Origin: Linanthus parryae
Taxonomy: Eukaryota; Streptophyta; Magnoliopsida; Ericales; Polemoniaceae
Length of the DNA: 64,000 bases
Reading direction: 5' to 3'
Assembly: GCA_023055425.1 (NCBI GenBank)
Contig: JALGPY010000003.1
Coordinates: 71,275,491-71,339,490 of the forward strand
The notes beneath the pieces are model-generated. The model made no database searches. It was not told the DNA's origin and was given only the letters and a program-made list of their open reading frames with translations. Every line of letters begins with the position of its first letter. The stretch's first letter is position 1. Position numbers and translations under genes: made by a program. This document shows positions 1 through 9,936 of this stretch, piece by piece.

Positions 1-480
1 TCGTTTGAATTACGAGAAAATTGAATCAACGTATGATTTTCTCTTGAGAGGGTATAACCAAACATACTTGGTAAAGTGATCAACAAAGACTGCATAGTAG
101 AGGTAGCCATCACGAGAAATTTGTTTGGTACTCCAGACATCACTGTAAATCAATTCAAGTGGACGAGAGCTTGTAAGGTAATTGTGCGCGAAAGGAAGCT
201 TGTGACTTTTATTGATATGACAAGAAGTTCAAGCGAATTTCTTAAGGCTAAACGGAGACAAAGAAATATTGCATTTCTGCAGAGTAAGCCCTAAGGTTTT
301 ATTACATGGATGACCAAATATGTGATGAAGATTATGAATGTCTGCGACAATGGTTGTATTTATGAGAGAAGGGTTGCTGTGAGGAGCGTAGTACACACCA
401 TCTCAATTTTCACCACGAAGAATGGTGTTTTCGGTTGAGCGATCCTTCACAAAAAAATAAGAAGAAAAGAATTCAACCAA
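1..480 (-). pseudogene. copia GAG-pre-integrase / integrase start, truncated by window
   Basis: Conceptual minus-strand translation shows HNLHHIFGHP (zinc-binding HHCC region) and later LELIYSDVW and YYAVFVDHFTKYVWLYP, the signature of the first catalytic Asp region of copia integrase (SDVWGP / VDDFTRYTWIYP type). The reading frame has stops, and the fragment runs off base 1, so the second Asp and the Glu of the DDE triad are not visible. The plus-strand reading frame at 76-294 is a shadow of this segment. Confidence 0.7.
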
Positions 481-635
481 AGTATGATTAGACTTGCAAT
501 GTTGGGAAATGAAGACAAGTTTGTGATGTAGTTTGGGGACACATAGGACATATGTAGAGGTTTAGTGGGAGATGATAATATAGTGCTACCAATGAGAGAG
601 ATAGATAGACTCTTACCGTTGCCAAGAATAATCTC

Positions 636-1034
636 CTAAGGACCATTATAAGCTGCCAGATCTTGAATACCATATGTGCTAGGGGTGACATGATGCGATG
701 CGCCACTATCAAACATCCATGCATCCAAAGAATCTGAGGCTTGATTCACTGCAGTGTTGGCCACATGTGTCTTAATCGCGATTGAGATGTTGTGGTCGCT
801 CAGGAAGCTAGTAAGTTTGCGACAATCGCGAACAACATGCCCTGCGAAGTAGCAGAATTGACAACGCTGCTCAGACCGACCAGGCTGAGTCGCGGCTTCT
901 GGGGAATTGCGCGACCTATTTTGCGCATTCGATGAGTGTTTATGGCGATCTTGATTCCTTGAGTAACCACCATTGTGCGAGTGTTGAGGGGAAGCACCCC
1001 AATGTGATGCAATTCCTGCGTGAAGTTGCCTCAC
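636..1034 (-). pseudogene. copia zinc knuckle and protease segment
   Basis: A 132-codon minus-strand reading frame contains CQFCYFAGHVVRDC, a CX2CX4HX4C nucleic-acid-binding knuckle. About 50 residues later comes WMFDSGASHHVTP, the aspartic-protease active-site region with catalytic D-S-G. The linker is Ser/Asn/Gln-rich, as usual between copia nucleocapsid and protease. The frame is lost after about 636 in the protease body. This segment lies directly upstream of the integrase fragment and belongs to the same element. Confidence 0.8.
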
Positions 1035-1039
1035 ATTGG

Positions 1040-1766
1040 AAGTGGCGAGGAGAGGTGCAAATTATGATTCTGCAATTTGCAAAGAGCGCTCATGCTCCTC
1101 AAGAGTGGAAGTGAGTTCAAAAATGGACACATCTGTGTTGCAAACTCGAGGAGCAGCCACAATGGGGGAGTAATCGACCCCCAGTTGGGCTCTGCGAGAG
1201 AGCTTGATCGTTGGCGATGTCCTTCATATCCCTAATGTATTCACAGATAGAGCGACCGCCACGCGGGCTGCGAGCAAGTTTGTTCCTGAACGCGACGACT
1301 CGACCAGGAGAGGCACTTGCATAGCTTTCCATGAGAGTGCTCCAAGCTATCCCTTATATATTCGGGGATAGAGCGACTGTCGCGCGATTTCTGAGAAAGA
1401 TTATTTTTGAGAGCGATGACTCAACCAGGAGAGGCACTTGCATAGCTTAGTGTTCCAAGCTTCAGGAGTTGTGAACGCGGAGGAGAGAAGTGGTTGAATT
1501 GAATCGGCGCAACTACCGAGGAGTGCACTGACAATGATCTGGTCTTGGCGATACCACATGGAGTAGGCAGGGTTTGTAATTGATTTTGCATAATCAATTT
1601 AGCGTCACAGTGCTGTGGTGGATCCGTCAATAAACCCTAGCAGGTCAAATCCAATCAGGGTGGCTTCAATTTGTCGATGCCAAACGAGGAAATTGGCAGA
1701 TGATAGTTTGAAGGGAAAGTTTGTAGGGGCATTCAACTGGATTACTGATGGCGTGGTGGTGGTCAT
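1040..1766 (-). pseudogene. copia Gag (UBN2-type), broken
   Basis: The minus-strand ATG at 1764-1766 opens a Gag N-terminus with the motif FPFKLSSANFLVWHRQIEA, followed by a segment ending in GFIDGS; both are typical of the start of plant copia Gag. Further on come ESYASASPGRV and RSICEYIRDMKDIANDQAL, matching the UBN2 region of Retrofit/RE1-type Gag. The reading frame changes around 1620 and again around 1420-1330, and a YASASPG segment is read twice (about 1421-1450 and 1310-1332), suggesting a small internal duplication. Gag would form the cytoplasmic virus-like particle. It is not functional in this copy. Confidence 0.75.
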
Positions 1767-1858
1767 GGTGGTGATGGCCGGCGTCCGGGACCGAGAGGCA
1801 AGGTCGGCTTACGACTGGCGACGAGAGAGAGCGGGATCGTAGAAGAAAATTTTCTACA

Positions 1859-1870
1859 GCTTTGATACCA
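1859..1870 (-). other. primer-binding site (tRNA-Met type) of the minus-strand copia
   Basis: On the minus strand the bases read TGGTATCAAAGC, one change from the initiator tRNA-Met primer site TGGTATCAGAGC. Gag starts about 90 bp downstream. The element's own LTR should abut this site, but the SIRE composite begins 8 bp away at 1878. Confidence 0.75.
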
Positions 1871-1872
1871 AA

Positions 1873-1877
1873 CGAAG
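1873..1877. repeat. target-site duplication (left) of the SIRE composite
   Basis: CGAAG immediately precedes the first LTR. The matching right copy is TGAAG at 26150-26154, differing by one C-to-T transition at a CpG. Together they show that the outer LTRs of the three-LTR array mark one insertion site. Confidence 0.7.
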
Positions 1878-1900
1878 TGTAAGTTCAATGCAGGATCAAT

Positions 1901-1957
1901 ACTTGAAATAGCTTGTCTATTTAAAGGCTTTTGAAACAGCTTTCAAAGCCTTGAAAC
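1901..1957. repeat. U3 palindrome array, LTR1
   Basis: Two or three degenerate units of the family palindrome TTTCAAGGCCTTGAAA occur about 25 bp inside the LTR start (TTTAAAGGCTTTTGAAA, then TTTCAAAGCCTTGAAA). The corresponding position in LTR3 has lost about one unit, so copy number changes here. Confidence 0.75.
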
Positions 1958-2891
1958 TTACTGAGCTTCACTTGCATGAACTTCGGGGGAGTTTCTTATC
2001 TTAATCCAACTCCTAAACCCCTGTGCATGATTATTTGATACTTGATGATGAAAAACAAATTAATTTTGTCACTGTTTGAAGGATCTAACATTATCTGTTT
2101 GACTAGTTTTGCAGGGAATTTTGCTTCCTATTTTATAGGAACCTGTTTCCTAACTTATGTTTTGCAAATATGGTAACTACTTGATGATTGATTTTGTGAT
2201 CCATATGCTATGTTTAAAAGCTTCCCAACATACTTCCAACAAAATTAAATCAGTATAACTAAAGATGCTGAGCTACTAGCCGTTGGAAGAAGCTGTTAGA
2301 AGAGTCAAGATTTGCAGCAAATTTTCAGGATAGTTTGCTGAGAAGATTCTGAAGATCTTCCATTCACATTGAGTGCTTAAAAGGAGAATTGCTTAAGGTT
2401 TTCTTAGACACAACAATATAGAGCAATTCACAAAGACACTCAAAAACATTCAAGGATTGATAAGCAACAAAGAAGCAAATTCATCTCTCAATCCAAGCAT
2501 CAGAAGAACACTGCATACTCACTGCAATTTCATTTCTTCTGTTCTTCGTTTCTGAACTTTATTTGCATATCATTTTGATTACACTTATAGTTCTTATTCT
2601 CAAGTATTGTTCAAGGATAACAGTAGAGATTTCTTAGTTAATCAGATAGCTAGAGCAGGAACTAGATAGGTTAGTGAGAACCACAAGTTGTAATAGAGTA
2701 AGGCATATCTCTGTGCTTTAGATCTAGGGCTTAGCTGTGGATTAATAAGAATTGTGTTGAAAATCCTACAGGGAGAAGATCCCTGAGGTAGTGACGTAGG
2801 TCCAAGTGGACTGAACTCTATATATCTTGTGTCTCTTGCATTTACATTTTAGTTACATACTTAGAACTTTTGTAGCATTCAAAACAGATTC

Positions 2892-2998
2892 ATTTCAAGG
2901 GTTTGAAACTCATTTCAAGGCCTTGAAATAGTTTTTTTTCCTTCCTTACTCTAGTTTTTTCATTCCAAGGGCTTGAAACTCATTTCAAGGCCTTGAAT
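2892..2998. repeat. R/U5 palindrome array, LTR1
   Basis: Two pairs of units lie downstream of the TATA-like box: TTTCAAGGGTTTGAAA, then TTTCAAGGCCTTGAAA 20 bp on; and CCAAGGGCTTGAAA, then TTTCAAGGCCTTGAA. The pairs are conserved at the same place in all six LTRs. Confidence 0.8.
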
Positions 2999-3122
2999 CT
3001 CTTTACAAATCTTTTGAAACCACTATTTTTCTAAATTTAAGCAAAAGTCTGCATACTCTATTCAACCCCCCTCCTTCTAGAGTATTGATCCTGTATTTCT
3101 ACCTACTATACACCCCTTAAAT

Positions 3123-3134
3123 TGGTGTCAGATC
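3123..3134 (+). other. primer-binding site of A1 (mutated)
   Basis: TGGTGTCAGATC differs at two positions from the tRNA-iMet primer site TGGTATCAGAGC and starts two bases after the LTR end, the usual spacing. Confidence 0.75.
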
Positions 3135-4025
3135 TTGTATCACTTCATATATTTAACCATCTTGTGATTATGAGTACTGTAGGTGATGGTGGTTTCTCTC
3201 CAAGAAGAGTAGCTAACAGACCTCCTCTCTTCTGTGGAGACAATTTTGACCACTGGAAAGCTTTGATGAAAATGTTTATAATTGGACTATCATTCAGAAT
3301 GGTCCTCATACTTTCTACACAAAGAGAAATGGGATTAGAACTCCCAAATCTAAAGGCAGTCTTTCTTCATCTGAGTTAGAACAATTTTCCAAAAATTATA
3401 AATCTATGAATCTCTTATATTCTGCTTTGAGTGCAGATGAGTTCAACAGGATCTCAAGTTGCAAGACTGCCAAGGAGATATGGGATAAGCTTGTGGTGAC
3501 TTTTTAAGGAACAAGTCAAGTCAACAAAACTAAGATAAACATATATCTCAGACAATATGAGTTATTCAATATGAATGGAGATGAGTCAATCAGAGACATG
3601 TTCAAAAGATTCAGTGACATTGTCGAAAACCTTGATTCATTGGGAAAGCACATTTCCAATGAAGAAAAGGTTAGAAAGATTCTAAGAAGTCTTCCAAAGG
3701 CAAAATGGGAACCATAGACTACTGCTATTGAGGAAGCTCAAGATCTCTCATCATTCCAACTTGATGACCTACATGGAAGCTCCTTACACATGAAATATCC
3801 ATGAATGAAGTTGATGGAGAACTACCAGAAGGTGTCAATAACCTAGCTCTCAAGGAAAAGGAGAATGAGCCTTATCAAAGCCTTGAAACAGAAGATGATG
3901 ATGAAGATCCAATTGCTTTGATTTGGAAAGCCTTGACTAGGATTCTTAAAATGAAGAAAAACTTTGGAAACAAGGACTTCAGCAGAGACAGACATAGATC
4001 CTCCAGTAGCAAAGAACAAAGGTAA

Positions 4026-4034
4026 ATCTTCTTT
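4026..4034. repeat. MULE target-site duplication, left
   Basis: ATCTTCTTT is repeated at 5592-5600. The uninterrupted site is visible in copy A2 near 13148-13162, where ATCTTCTTT occurs once and is followed by ACATAG. Confidence 0.9.
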
Positions 4035-5591
4035 GGGTAAAAGACAAAAACCACCCCTTGAGTATGGGTGATATACAAAAACACCCCTCGTCTTTGGGGA
4101 TATACAAAAACCCCCCTGTAGGGGACAAAAAGGCCCCTGTCAGTGGATGGACGTTGGACGAATACCACCCTTCTGTTAAATCACATTTTTTGTGACCATT
4201 CTACCTTTGGAAACGTGAATTTACATAAATGCCCATACCACTAATTTGCCTTGTTCTTGGTGTTCTTGGTGTTCTTCTTCACCATCTCCGCTACCACCTC
4301 CACTACAACTACCACTACAACCTCCGCCACCACTGCCGAATCTCCACCTGCAACACCACCGCCGCCACCGCCGAATCTCCGCCAACAACATCAACAATAC
4401 CCACACTTATTGATCTTGATAACATCCTACACATAATCACTCTCTTGTATTGATTTTTTTTAACAACACTCTCTTGTATTAATTCATACACTCTCTTGTA
4501 TTAATTAAATATTCTTCAATCACAAAGTTTTTCATTTATTGAACCCCAACAAGGTTTTTCAAAACTCTACAACCCAAACTAACCAATTCACCTCCAAAAC
4601 ATATACAGATGCATATCTTCATTCAAACCTTGTGTCAACTAGAACAACAGATATCATGACCAGAAAAGGATACAATTTGTAATAATAAAGTCAAATATCT
4701 CACACCAAATACCTTGTACACCTCACAAAATACCATGTACACAACATACACTAACAAACAACTACTACTATGGCTGAAGATTTGAAGGACACCCACATAT
4801 GTTCATATCTTCAATTGCAGTTCAGACAGTGGGAACAAAAACCCAGTTTTGGGTTTGTTGCTTCGGATTCCACTAATTGAGAAAGCAAGTAACTAATTGA
4901 AAGAGAGAAAGAGATAGAGAGATAGAGAGAGAGATTTGGAGGAGAAAGAAGGAAAATGTACACTACGAAAGCAAATCAAAAGTGTGAACACACTCTGCCG
5001 TCTTCTTCTTCATCATCGTCGTCTTCTATATCTTGTTCTTCTTGTTCGGTTTCTCTAGTAGTCGGATTGTTGACATCGTCGATTGATTTGTTCGGTTTCT
5101 TCTTCTCCTTCTTCTTCATCGTCTTGCTTGATTTGGCAGACGATTTTCAGATCTATTTTCTTATCAAAGCAGGAGTCATGGAGGCGACAGCGGACACAGA
5201 ACCAGCGAGCCCTGGCGCCGACGCCACCACCAACACCGGTTTCGTCTTTGGTCGTGGGTTGCTGTAGTGGATTTCCATGGGTGTGGTGGAGGAAGAAAAA
5301 AATGAGGGAGAAAAGAAGATGGAGACGAGGAAGACACGATAAGGAGATAAGGAGAAAGGGATAATATTTGAAAGGATGTGAAGAAAGAGTGGGAGAGAGA
5401 AAGATTAGGATTTGGGGTAAATATATAGTTGGTAATTTTTTTACAATTGAGGGATAATTTTGTCTTTTCACTTATTATGTTAGTGTACAGTCAGGTCCTA
5501 ACTCTGACAGGGGGGTTTTTGTATATCCCTAAACACGAAGGGTGTTTTTGTATATCACCCATACTCAAGGGGTGGTTTTTGTCTTTTACCC
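4035..5591. mobile_element. non-autonomous Mutator-like element (MULE), 1557 bp
   Basis: The terminal inverted repeats are about 83 bp (4035-4117 and 5509-5591), nearly identical, starting GGGTAAAAGACAAAAACC. A 9-bp duplication (ATCTTCTTT) flanks it, and the sister copy A2 shows the empty site. Long terminal inverted repeats with a 9-bp duplication are typical of MULEs. No transposase is visible. The interior holds three copies of CACTCTCTTGTATT (about 4439-4500), a GA-rich stretch (4899-4940) and two overlapping low-complexity frames (plus 4956-5267, minus 5055-5471) with Ser-, Glu- and Asp-rich content. These could be a captured gene fragment (Pack-MULE) or chance. It splits A1 gag. Confidence 0.88.
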
Positions 5592-5600
5592 ATCTTCTTT
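5592..5600. repeat. MULE target-site duplication, right
   Basis: ATCTTCTTT, an identical copy of 4026-4034. Confidence 0.9.
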
Positions 5601-5841
5601 ACGTAGTAATAAACCTAAATTCATGAATTGCTTTGAGTGTGGTGATGTAGGATACTTGAATAGGGACTGTCCACACAAGAAGAGAAAGAACTTTCAGAAG
5701 AAAGATCATGATAGAAGAAAGAAAGCTATGATAGCTTCATGGAGTGATTCTAAAATCTCAAGTGACTCTGAATCTAAAGACAAACATGCCAACCTATGAT
5801 TATTGGCCAAGCATGATGAAAGTTCAGAAAAGAACATTGAG

Positions 5842-6581
5842 GTAATGGTAAACTGCTTAATTTCAAAACCAACAGAAGCCCTATCTGATTATCTTAGAAC
5901 AATGCTTTTAGATAAAGAGGACTATCAGAAAGAGATTAGAGTTTTGAAAGAAAAGGTTTATGAACAAGCAAAAGAGAAATTACATCTTGTTTGCTTGAAT
6001 CAGAATCCTGAAATCTCTCAGAAGAAAACTGGCAGTGATTTCAAGGCCTTGAAAACCAGTTTCAAAGCCTTAAAAACACAAGTCAATGAAGTAGTCACTG
6101 AAAACTCTCTCTTGCGTAACATCATTGTTAATATAAGACATCAAGTTGATGAATTTGATAAAAAACACTACTCTAACTGAAAAACATCAAGAATCTGAAT
6201 TGGTCAAAACAAAACTTGCAAGCTCAGAACACAACTTGAACTTGATTCTTGGAGGTAGCTTAAAGTCTGTTCACAAAACTGGTATTGGATACAATCCAAA
6301 TTTTCCAAAGAAAAACAATACCCGATTTGTGAAAGCTGGAAGCAAAACATCTCCTAAGTGCCATTACTACAGTAAGATTGGTCATGTTAAGATGACTTTT
6401 CCTTTTAGAAGAAGAGACCCTCACATAATGAGGAACACGTTTCCCTTCCAACTCAAAGGAAAAGTTATACATATTTGGATTCTTAACAGGGTTAGACCAC
6501 CTAACATAATTGAACCTGAATATGAATCTAAATTCAGTACTTGGTCTAACAGTTGGGTAATGCAGTGAATGGTGTTTGCAG
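5842..6581 (+). other. candidate intron in the 3' half of gag, copy A1 (740 nt)
   Basis: The donor is GAG|GTAATGG and the acceptor TTTGCAG|G, with a branch-site-like CTAAC at 6546-6550, about 31 nt upstream of the acceptor. The pol frame lies in +1 relative to gag. Removing 740 nt (2 modulo 3) brings protease into the gag frame and removes the gag stop at 6566-6568. The intron would contain the coiled-coil FKALK region and the second zinc knuckle, which are coding when it is retained. Copy D lacks exactly this segment. A deletion at the AGGT shared by both ends is the alternative. Confidence 0.55.
6038..6076. repeat. palindrome pair inside gag, copy A1
   Basis: TTTCAAGGCCTTGAAA is followed 21 bp later by TTTCAAAGCCTTAAAA. 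Here the motif is translated as FKALKTSFKALK within Gag and lies inside the candidate intron. Confidence 0.8.
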
Positions 6582-9572
6582 GTTGCCACAAAGATCAAAT
6601 AGAAAAAATGGATAGTGGTTGCTCAAGACACATGAGTGGAAAGAGATCTCTATTCTTAAAACTGAAAGGGCAATCAGAAGGATCAATTACATTTTGTGAC
6701 AAAGGCAAATGCAACATTCTTGGTATTGGTAAAGTTGGTACAAATTCTGAAAATCTATTTCCGATGTATATCAAGTTGATGGTTTGAAATTTAATTTGCT
6801 TAGTGTACCTCAGCTTTGTGACAATGGAAACATGGTTATATTTGATAAAAAGAAATGTGTTGTGCAAAATGAGAAATCTAGCAATTGCATCCTCACAGCC
6901 TCTAGATCAAACAATGTTTATACTTTTCAAACTAACAATGTTGCATGTGAAAACATGAAGTATCTAAAGGCCTTGAAAGAAGATTCAAATCTTTGGCACA
7001 GAAAGTTGGGACACATTAGCTTGCATACCTTGAACAAGTTAGTTTCCAAGAACTTAGTAAGAGGTCTACCCTCTAGCAAGTTCATATATGAATAAGTATG
7101 CAAGGCATGTGCACAAGGCAAGCAAACTTGAAGCTCTTTCAAGCCAAAGAAATTTGTAAGTACTACTAGACCTATTGAACTCTTTCATATGGATCTTTGT
7201 GGTCCTATGAGAACTCCAACTCCAAAGGGTAAGAAGTACATGCTTGTTATTTTAGATTATTTCTCTATACTTGGGTTATGTTTCTTAGAGAAAAATCTGA
7301 AGCTCTCACTGAATTTTCAAAGCTTTGTAGAGAACTTCAAACATTGAAAAAACTACCAATTGCCTCAATTAGGAGTGATCATGGTTGAGAGTTTTATCAA
7401 CTTGAGTTTGATGGATTCTGTTATAATCATGGCATCTTTCACATCCTAGAACTCCTCAACAGAATGGAGTTGTTGAAAGAACAATGCTTCTGGAAAACAA
7501 GTTGCCAAAGTATTATTGGCCAGAAGTTGTGAATACAGCTAACTATATTCTTAACAGGTGCTTGATCAGACCTATTTTGAAGAAGACTCCCTATGAGCTG
7601 TTCCAAGGAAGAAATTCAAACATTTCTTACTTTAAACCATTTGATTGTACTTGTTTTTTCCACAATAATGGTAAGGACAATGTTGGTAAGTTTGATGCAA
7701 GAAGTGATGAAGGTATTTTTCTTGGCTACTCACAGACAAGCAAAGCCTATAGAGTTTATAATAAGATAACCAAGCTTGTTGAAGAAAGCATCCATGTTAC
7801 TTTTGATGAAAGCTATGATGGTTCTTTGAGTGATGGTGTTGCAGATATCAATCTGAACAAGCATGATTCAGATACTGAAGAAGAATCCTCAAAAGGTCCA
7901 AGGAAATGTCACGGGAACAAGACATGCATTTTCAAGGCCTTGAAACCAAGGTTCAAGCCTTGAAACAGAACCTCCAGAGAAGACAGCAGAACAAGCCATT
8001 ACTTCAAGTTCTCATAGACTTGAGAAGAAAACTGGAGAGCCTAAACCATGGAAACCAAGGAAGAGATTTAAATATCTCTCATCTCATCCTACTAATAACA
8101 TTTTTTCTGATCCAACCACTGGTACACAAACCATATCACAGTTGAAGAATCTTTGTACTTTTAATGCTTTTTTTTCTTTTGTAGAACCTAAAACTGTGAA
8201 GGAATCATTGCAAGAAGCAGACTAGATTATATCAATGCAAAGTGAACTCAATGAGTTTGAAAGAAACAAGGTCTAGAATCTAGTTCCTCCACCAAAAAAT
8301 CAGTATGTTATTGGCACCAAATGGGTATTCAGAGAAAAGTTAGATGAGAATGGAAATGTAATAAGGAACAAAGATAGATTGGTAGCTCAAGGCTACAATC
8401 AAGACGAAGGTATTGAATATAAAAAAACTTTTGCTCCTGTTTCCAGGTTAGAAGCAACTAGAATTCTACTTGCATTTGCATCTCACAAAAACATGAAAAT
8501 ATTTCAAATGGATGTAAAGTGTGCATTTCTAAATGGCTATCTGAAAGAAGAATTTTATGTTGCTCAACCTCCAAGTTTTTAAAATGACAAGTTTCCAGAT
8601 CATGTTTACAAACTTGACAAAGCTATTTATGGTTTGAAACAAGCTCCAAGAGCTTGGTATGAAAGATTGTCAAAATTTCTACTTGAAAATGAATTCAAAA
8701 TGAGCTTGATGGAAGAATTGAACTTCGTTCTTGGACTTCAAATACATCAGATGAAGAAGGGCATATTCTTACATCAAAGCAAGTACACAAAGGACTTGCT
8801 AAGAAAGTATAATATCTCTTAGTCCAAATAGATTAAGACCCCCATGAGTTCTACATTGTCTTTACACAAGGATGAATATGGTAAGAGTGTGAATGTGAAA
8901 GAATATAGAGGTATGATTGGATCATTAATCTACCTCACAGCCAGTAGACCTGATATCATGTTCAATGTGTGTAAGTGTGCTAGATTTCAAGTTGATCCAA
9001 AAGAATCACACTTGACTGCAGTTAAAAGATTATTTAGATATCTCAATGGTACCAAAGACTTAGGGCTTTGGTATCCTAAACATTGTAACTTCTCTTTGTG
9101 TGGCTATTCAGATGTTGACTTTGTAGGATATAAAGTTGATAGAAAGAGCACATCAGGATGCTGTCAATTTCTTGGATCATCCTTAATCAGCTGGCATTCA
9201 AAGAATCAAAACTCAGTTGCACTATCAACAGCTGAAGCTGAATACATAGCAGCTGGAGCTTGCTGCTCACAAGTGTTATTGATAGCACAACAAATGAGAG
9301 ATCTTGGAATTGTTTTCAGATATATACCTATCAAGTGTGACAAAACAAGTAAAATATTAATTACAAAGAATCCAGTTCAGCATTCTAGAACAAAGCATAT
9401 TGATGTTAGACATCACTTCATCAGAGATCATGCTGAAAAAGGTGATGTTGCTCTTGAATTTGTTTCTACTAACTTGCAATTTGCAGACATCTTCACTAAA
9501 CCATTGTCAGATGAAAGATTCTCAGCCTTAAGATTGGAATTGGGCATGCTAAATAAAGAAGAATTGGTTTAG
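6582..9572 (+). pseudogene. Pol (PR-INT-RT-RNaseH) of SIRE copy A1
   Basis: Protease: DSGCSRHMSG (about 6608) after a stop and a small deletion. GAG-pre-integrase: LWHRKLGHISLHTL (about 6991), then stop TAA at 7093. Integrase: FHMDLCGP (about 7189); the second Asp region reads RSDHG followed by a stop (about 7386). The PQQNGVVER Glu region is followed by a loss of about 30 bp compared with A2, between AGAACA repeats. RT: VAQGYNQDEG and FQMDVKCAFLNGYL, but the catalytic YVDD block is missing through an in-frame deletion at about 8700. RNaseH: STSGCCQFLGSSLISWHSKNQ, ALSTAEAEYIAA and RTKHIDVRHHFIRD, ending FADIFTKPL near 9510. Pol stops at TAG 9570-9572. The enzymes would copy and integrate the element; this copy is inactive. 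Confidence 0.85.
7929..7967. repeat. palindrome pair in the INT-RT linker, copy A1
   Basis: TTTCAAGGCCTTGAAA is followed by TTCAAGCCTTGAAA. The local gag-pol reading at the equivalent place in C and D uses the FQGLE/FQDLE frame, a different frame from the FKALK units in gag. Confidence 0.75.
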
Positions 9573-9584
9573 GGGGAGACTCAG

Positions 9585-9811
9585 GTAAGTGTTATGTGTT
9601 TCAAAGGTTTGAAATAATTTTCAAATCCTTTCCAAAGCTTTGAAAATAAGACAGCGTGCTAGATAGTCAATAAAATGAATCTTTCAATATTGGGTGTTAT
9701 CTTTCTAGATAATTGCTCAATGTTGCCACTCGATTTTTCATATACCGCCAAAATATTATTATATATTTTATTTCCAACGACACACACAAATTTGAATCTT
9801 CTTTTATTCAG
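9585..9811 (+). other. possible intron between pol stop and ORF3, copy A1
   Basis: A strong 5' splice-site match CAG|GTAAGT lies 12 nt after the pol stop. A2 has the same bases at 23451-23459. A pyrimidine-rich stretch ending TTTTATTCAG at 9811 is a plausible acceptor before the ORF3 ATG at 9937. In copy C the equivalent donor reads CAGATAAGT and is damaged. Splicing is inferred only; no coding change follows unless this acceptor pairs with an upstream donor to make an ORF3 message. Confidence 0.3.
9597..9650. repeat. post-pol palindrome array, copy A1
   Basis: Degenerate units (TTTCAAAGGTTTGAAA, then TTTCCAAAGCTTTGAAAA) lie between pol and ORF3. A2 (23467-23585) and C (44650-44765) have longer arrays here, so A1 has lost units. 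Confidence 0.65.
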
Positions 9812-9936
9812 CAGATCTTCAAAGATTAGAAAGAATATTTAGTTTTCTTTTCAAACTGAAACTCTCTTCTATTTATCTCCTTCTTTCTTTATCTCCTTCG
9901 TATCTATCCTACATCTCTCTTCTTCTCCAAACCCTA

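Larger units (their letters stand above)
1..1877 (-). mobile_element. Retrofit/RE1-like Ty1/copia element, 5' half
   Basis: Read on the minus strand this stretch gives, in copia order, a tRNA-Met primer-binding site (1859-1870), Gag start near 1766, a CCHC zinc knuckle, the protease motif DSGASHHVT and the start of integrase running off the window at base 1. It is a different copia lineage from the four large plus-strand copies: Gag is the short UBN2-type and the protease motif is DSGAS rather than DSGCS. Its 5' LTR is not adjacent. The 24-kb composite element starting at 1878 lies between PBS and LTR, and the LTR appears at about 26157-26368. Stops and frameshifts mark it as dead. The remaining INT, RT, RNaseH and 3' LTR should lie to the left of this window. 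Confidence 0.85.
1878..3120 (+). repeat. LTR1 (5' LTR of SIRE copy A1)
   Basis: It begins TGTAAGTTCAATG and ends CCCCTTAA (canonical terminal CA mutated), 2 bp before the primer-binding site. A TATA-like TATATA at 2819-2824 sits in a block conserved in all LTRs of the family (AGGTCCAAGTGGACTGAACT just upstream). Near the 3' end a C-rich tract precedes TTCTAGAGTATTGATC. Arrays of the TTTCAAGGCCTTGAAA palindrome lie at 1901-1957 and 2892-2998. By eye it is much closer to LTR2 than to LTR3. Confidence 0.9.
3170..6568 (+). pseudogene. Gag of SIRE copy A1, interrupted by a MULE
   Basis: The ATG at 3170 opens MSTVGDGGF, shared with A2 and D. The UBN2-type capsid region follows (TAKEIWDKLVVTF, SIRDMFKRF, ISNEEKVRKILRSLP), with stops near 3507 and 3717. 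Codons are cut at 4034 by the MULE and resume at 5601. The first zinc knuckle reads CFECGDVGYLNRDC, with the metal-binding His replaced by Tyr. A Ser/Asp-rich stretch and a coiled-coil-like region with FKALK repeats follow. The second knuckle (CHYYSKIGHVKMTF) has two of its three Cys replaced. Gag ends at TGA 6566-6568. From 5842 on, the C-terminal part coincides with a candidate intron. Gag would build the particle and package RNA, but this copy cannot. Confidence 0.82.

Noticed and set aside
1901..2998. CRISPR-like array from the repeated palindromes
   Set aside because: Plant nuclear DNA, units degenerate, spacers only 4-6 bp, no cas genes; these are LTR-internal repeats.
4221..4453. Pro/Thr- and Gly-rich frames at the left of the MULE
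   Set aside because: Overlapping low-complexity frames on both strands caused by a short triplet-rich stretch; none has coding support.
6557..6581. 25-nt GT..AG cassette at the gag/pol boundary (also 14092-14116, 40903-40927)
   Set aside because: Its removal would also correct the frame, but 25 nt is far below the minimum plant intron size. The same acceptor pairs better with the donor about 740 nt upstream, which copy D supports.
6566..6590. Programmed +1 frameshift at the gag TGA
   Set aside because: The geometry would allow it, but no stimulatory structure is evident and the splicing model explains both the frame and copy D.
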